From Ilumatobacteraceae bacterium (lineage in GTDB: Bacteria > Actinomycetota > Acidimicrobiia > Acidimicrobiales > Ilumatobacteraceae): DNA of 12,997 nucleotides. Made by a program: the position numbers and the translations under genes. Within the stretch, counting starts at the first letter, position 1. Each line of letters begins with the position of its first letter. The notes below the pieces were generated by a model. It ran no database searches. It saw nothing but the letters and a program-made list of their open reading frames with translations, and had not been told where the DNA came from. Where the stretch lies: assembly GCA_030727685.1 (NCBI GenBank), contig JANRBC010000150.1:1-12997 (forward strand), read 5' to 3'. Positions 12,648 to 12,997 of this stretch are shown one piece after another.

Positions 12648-12997
12648 ATGGCACGAGCGCTGATCACTGGTATTACTGGTCAAGACGGTCGTCACCTCGC
12701 TGAGTTTTTGCATGCCAAGGGCTATGAAGTTTTTGGTCTCGTAAAAGGACAAAATAATCCGAAGGCCGAATCGATTCGCGATGAGTTTCCTTTCGTGCAA
12801 CTTGTACCAGGTGATTTAGCCGACTTTTCTAGTCTTGTAAGCGCGCTTGAAATGTCTCAGCCAGACGAGGTTTACAACCTCGGGGCAATCTCATTTGTCG
12901 CGATGTCGTTCAATCAGGCTGAATTAACTGGCAACATCACCGGACTTGGCGTACTGAGAATGCTTGAGGCGATTCGGCTGGTTGGCGGGGCCCGCAA
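12648..12997 (+). CDS. gmd: GDP-mannose 4,6-dehydratase, N-terminal part
   Basis: Partial gene: 116 complete codons run off the right edge. It begins MARALITGITGQDGRHLAEF, the GDP-mannose dehydratase nucleotide loop (GITGQDG at residues 8-14), then GYEVFGLVKGQNNPKAESIR. LVPGDLADFSSLVSALE, QPDEVYNLGAISFVAMSFNQ and a GLGVLRMLEAIRL helix follow. The enzyme converts GDP-D-mannose to GDP-4-keto-6-deoxy-D-mannose, the substrate of the Fcl encoded at 3660-4637. Its variant text (GQNNPK in place of the RRSS segment, NLGAISFVAMSF in place of NLAAQSHVAVSF) is, as I recall, a second actinobacterial Gmd group that also keeps the fold. The catalytic Tyr and Lys lie beyond the edge and could not be checked. 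It is divergent from cofD and presumably begins a further rightward operon. Confidence 0.93.
   Translation, partial: MARALITGITGQDGRHLAEFLHAKGYEVFGLVKGQNNPKAESIRDEFPFVQLVPGDLADFSSLVSALEMSQPDEVYNLGAISFVAMSFNQAELTGNITGLGVLRMLEAIRLVGGAR

Noticed and set aside
1..12997. CRISPR array, tRNA, rRNA, transposase, phage or toxin-antitoxin genes
   Set aside because: No regularly spaced repeats, no tRNA-like clover sequence and no such protein family were seen on either strand. Nearly all the sequence is covered by ordinary chromosomal genes.

Overview
The window reads as ordinary chromosome from an actinobacterium of roughly 50% GC. The best guess is class Acidimicrobiia (aquatic, Ilumatobacter-like). 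That placement is inference. It rests on coenzyme F420 genes, an actinobacterial DUF3039 protein, an FmdB protein of actinobacterial type, frequent GTG starts, weak or absent Shine-Dalgarno sites, and a membrane protein (8202-8870) of a type I associate with Acidimicrobiia. Genes are packed tightly, with ATGA couplings and overlapping convergent ends. I see no tRNA, rRNA, CRISPR array, insertion sequence or phage gene.

Left part (1-3655): the C-terminal 419 residues of an error-prone DNA polymerase DnaE2/ImuC run in from the left edge and meet a LysE-type exporter end to end. A DUF3039 protein lies upstream of the exporter and is divergent from a small FmdB zinc-ribbon gene. Leftward genes follow for an unrecognised 132-aa protein and a rhomboid protease. 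The rhomboid gene starts 4 bases after the end of the GDP-L-fucose synthase gene, so fcl, rhomboid and the 132-aa gene may be one leftward transcript.

Centre (3660-10835): a surface-glycan locus. GDP-L-fucose synthase reads left. From the same 102-base gap, three overlapping GT4 glycosyltransferases read right. They are followed by a single-pass membrane protein, a mannose-1-phosphate guanylyltransferase-like enzyme with a hexapeptide tail, and an extended SDR. The SDR keeps its NAD-binding loop but has lost all three catalytic residues.

Right part (10832-12997): two translationally coupled F420 genes, cofD then cofE, read left. Divergent from them, GDP-mannose 4,6-dehydratase (gmd) starts with a good ribosome site and runs off the right edge. 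GMPP-like enzyme, Gmd and Fcl would together make GDP-L-fucose from mannose-1-phosphate, a plausible donor for one of the glycosyltransferases. Gmd and Fcl sit at opposite ends of the locus, with the F420 pair between.

I found no clearly new defence or mobile system. The most unusual item is the catalytically dead SDR directly downstream of the nucleotidyltransferase. The degenerate membrane protein next to them and the 132-aa JAB/RadC-like hypothetical are the next best leads.
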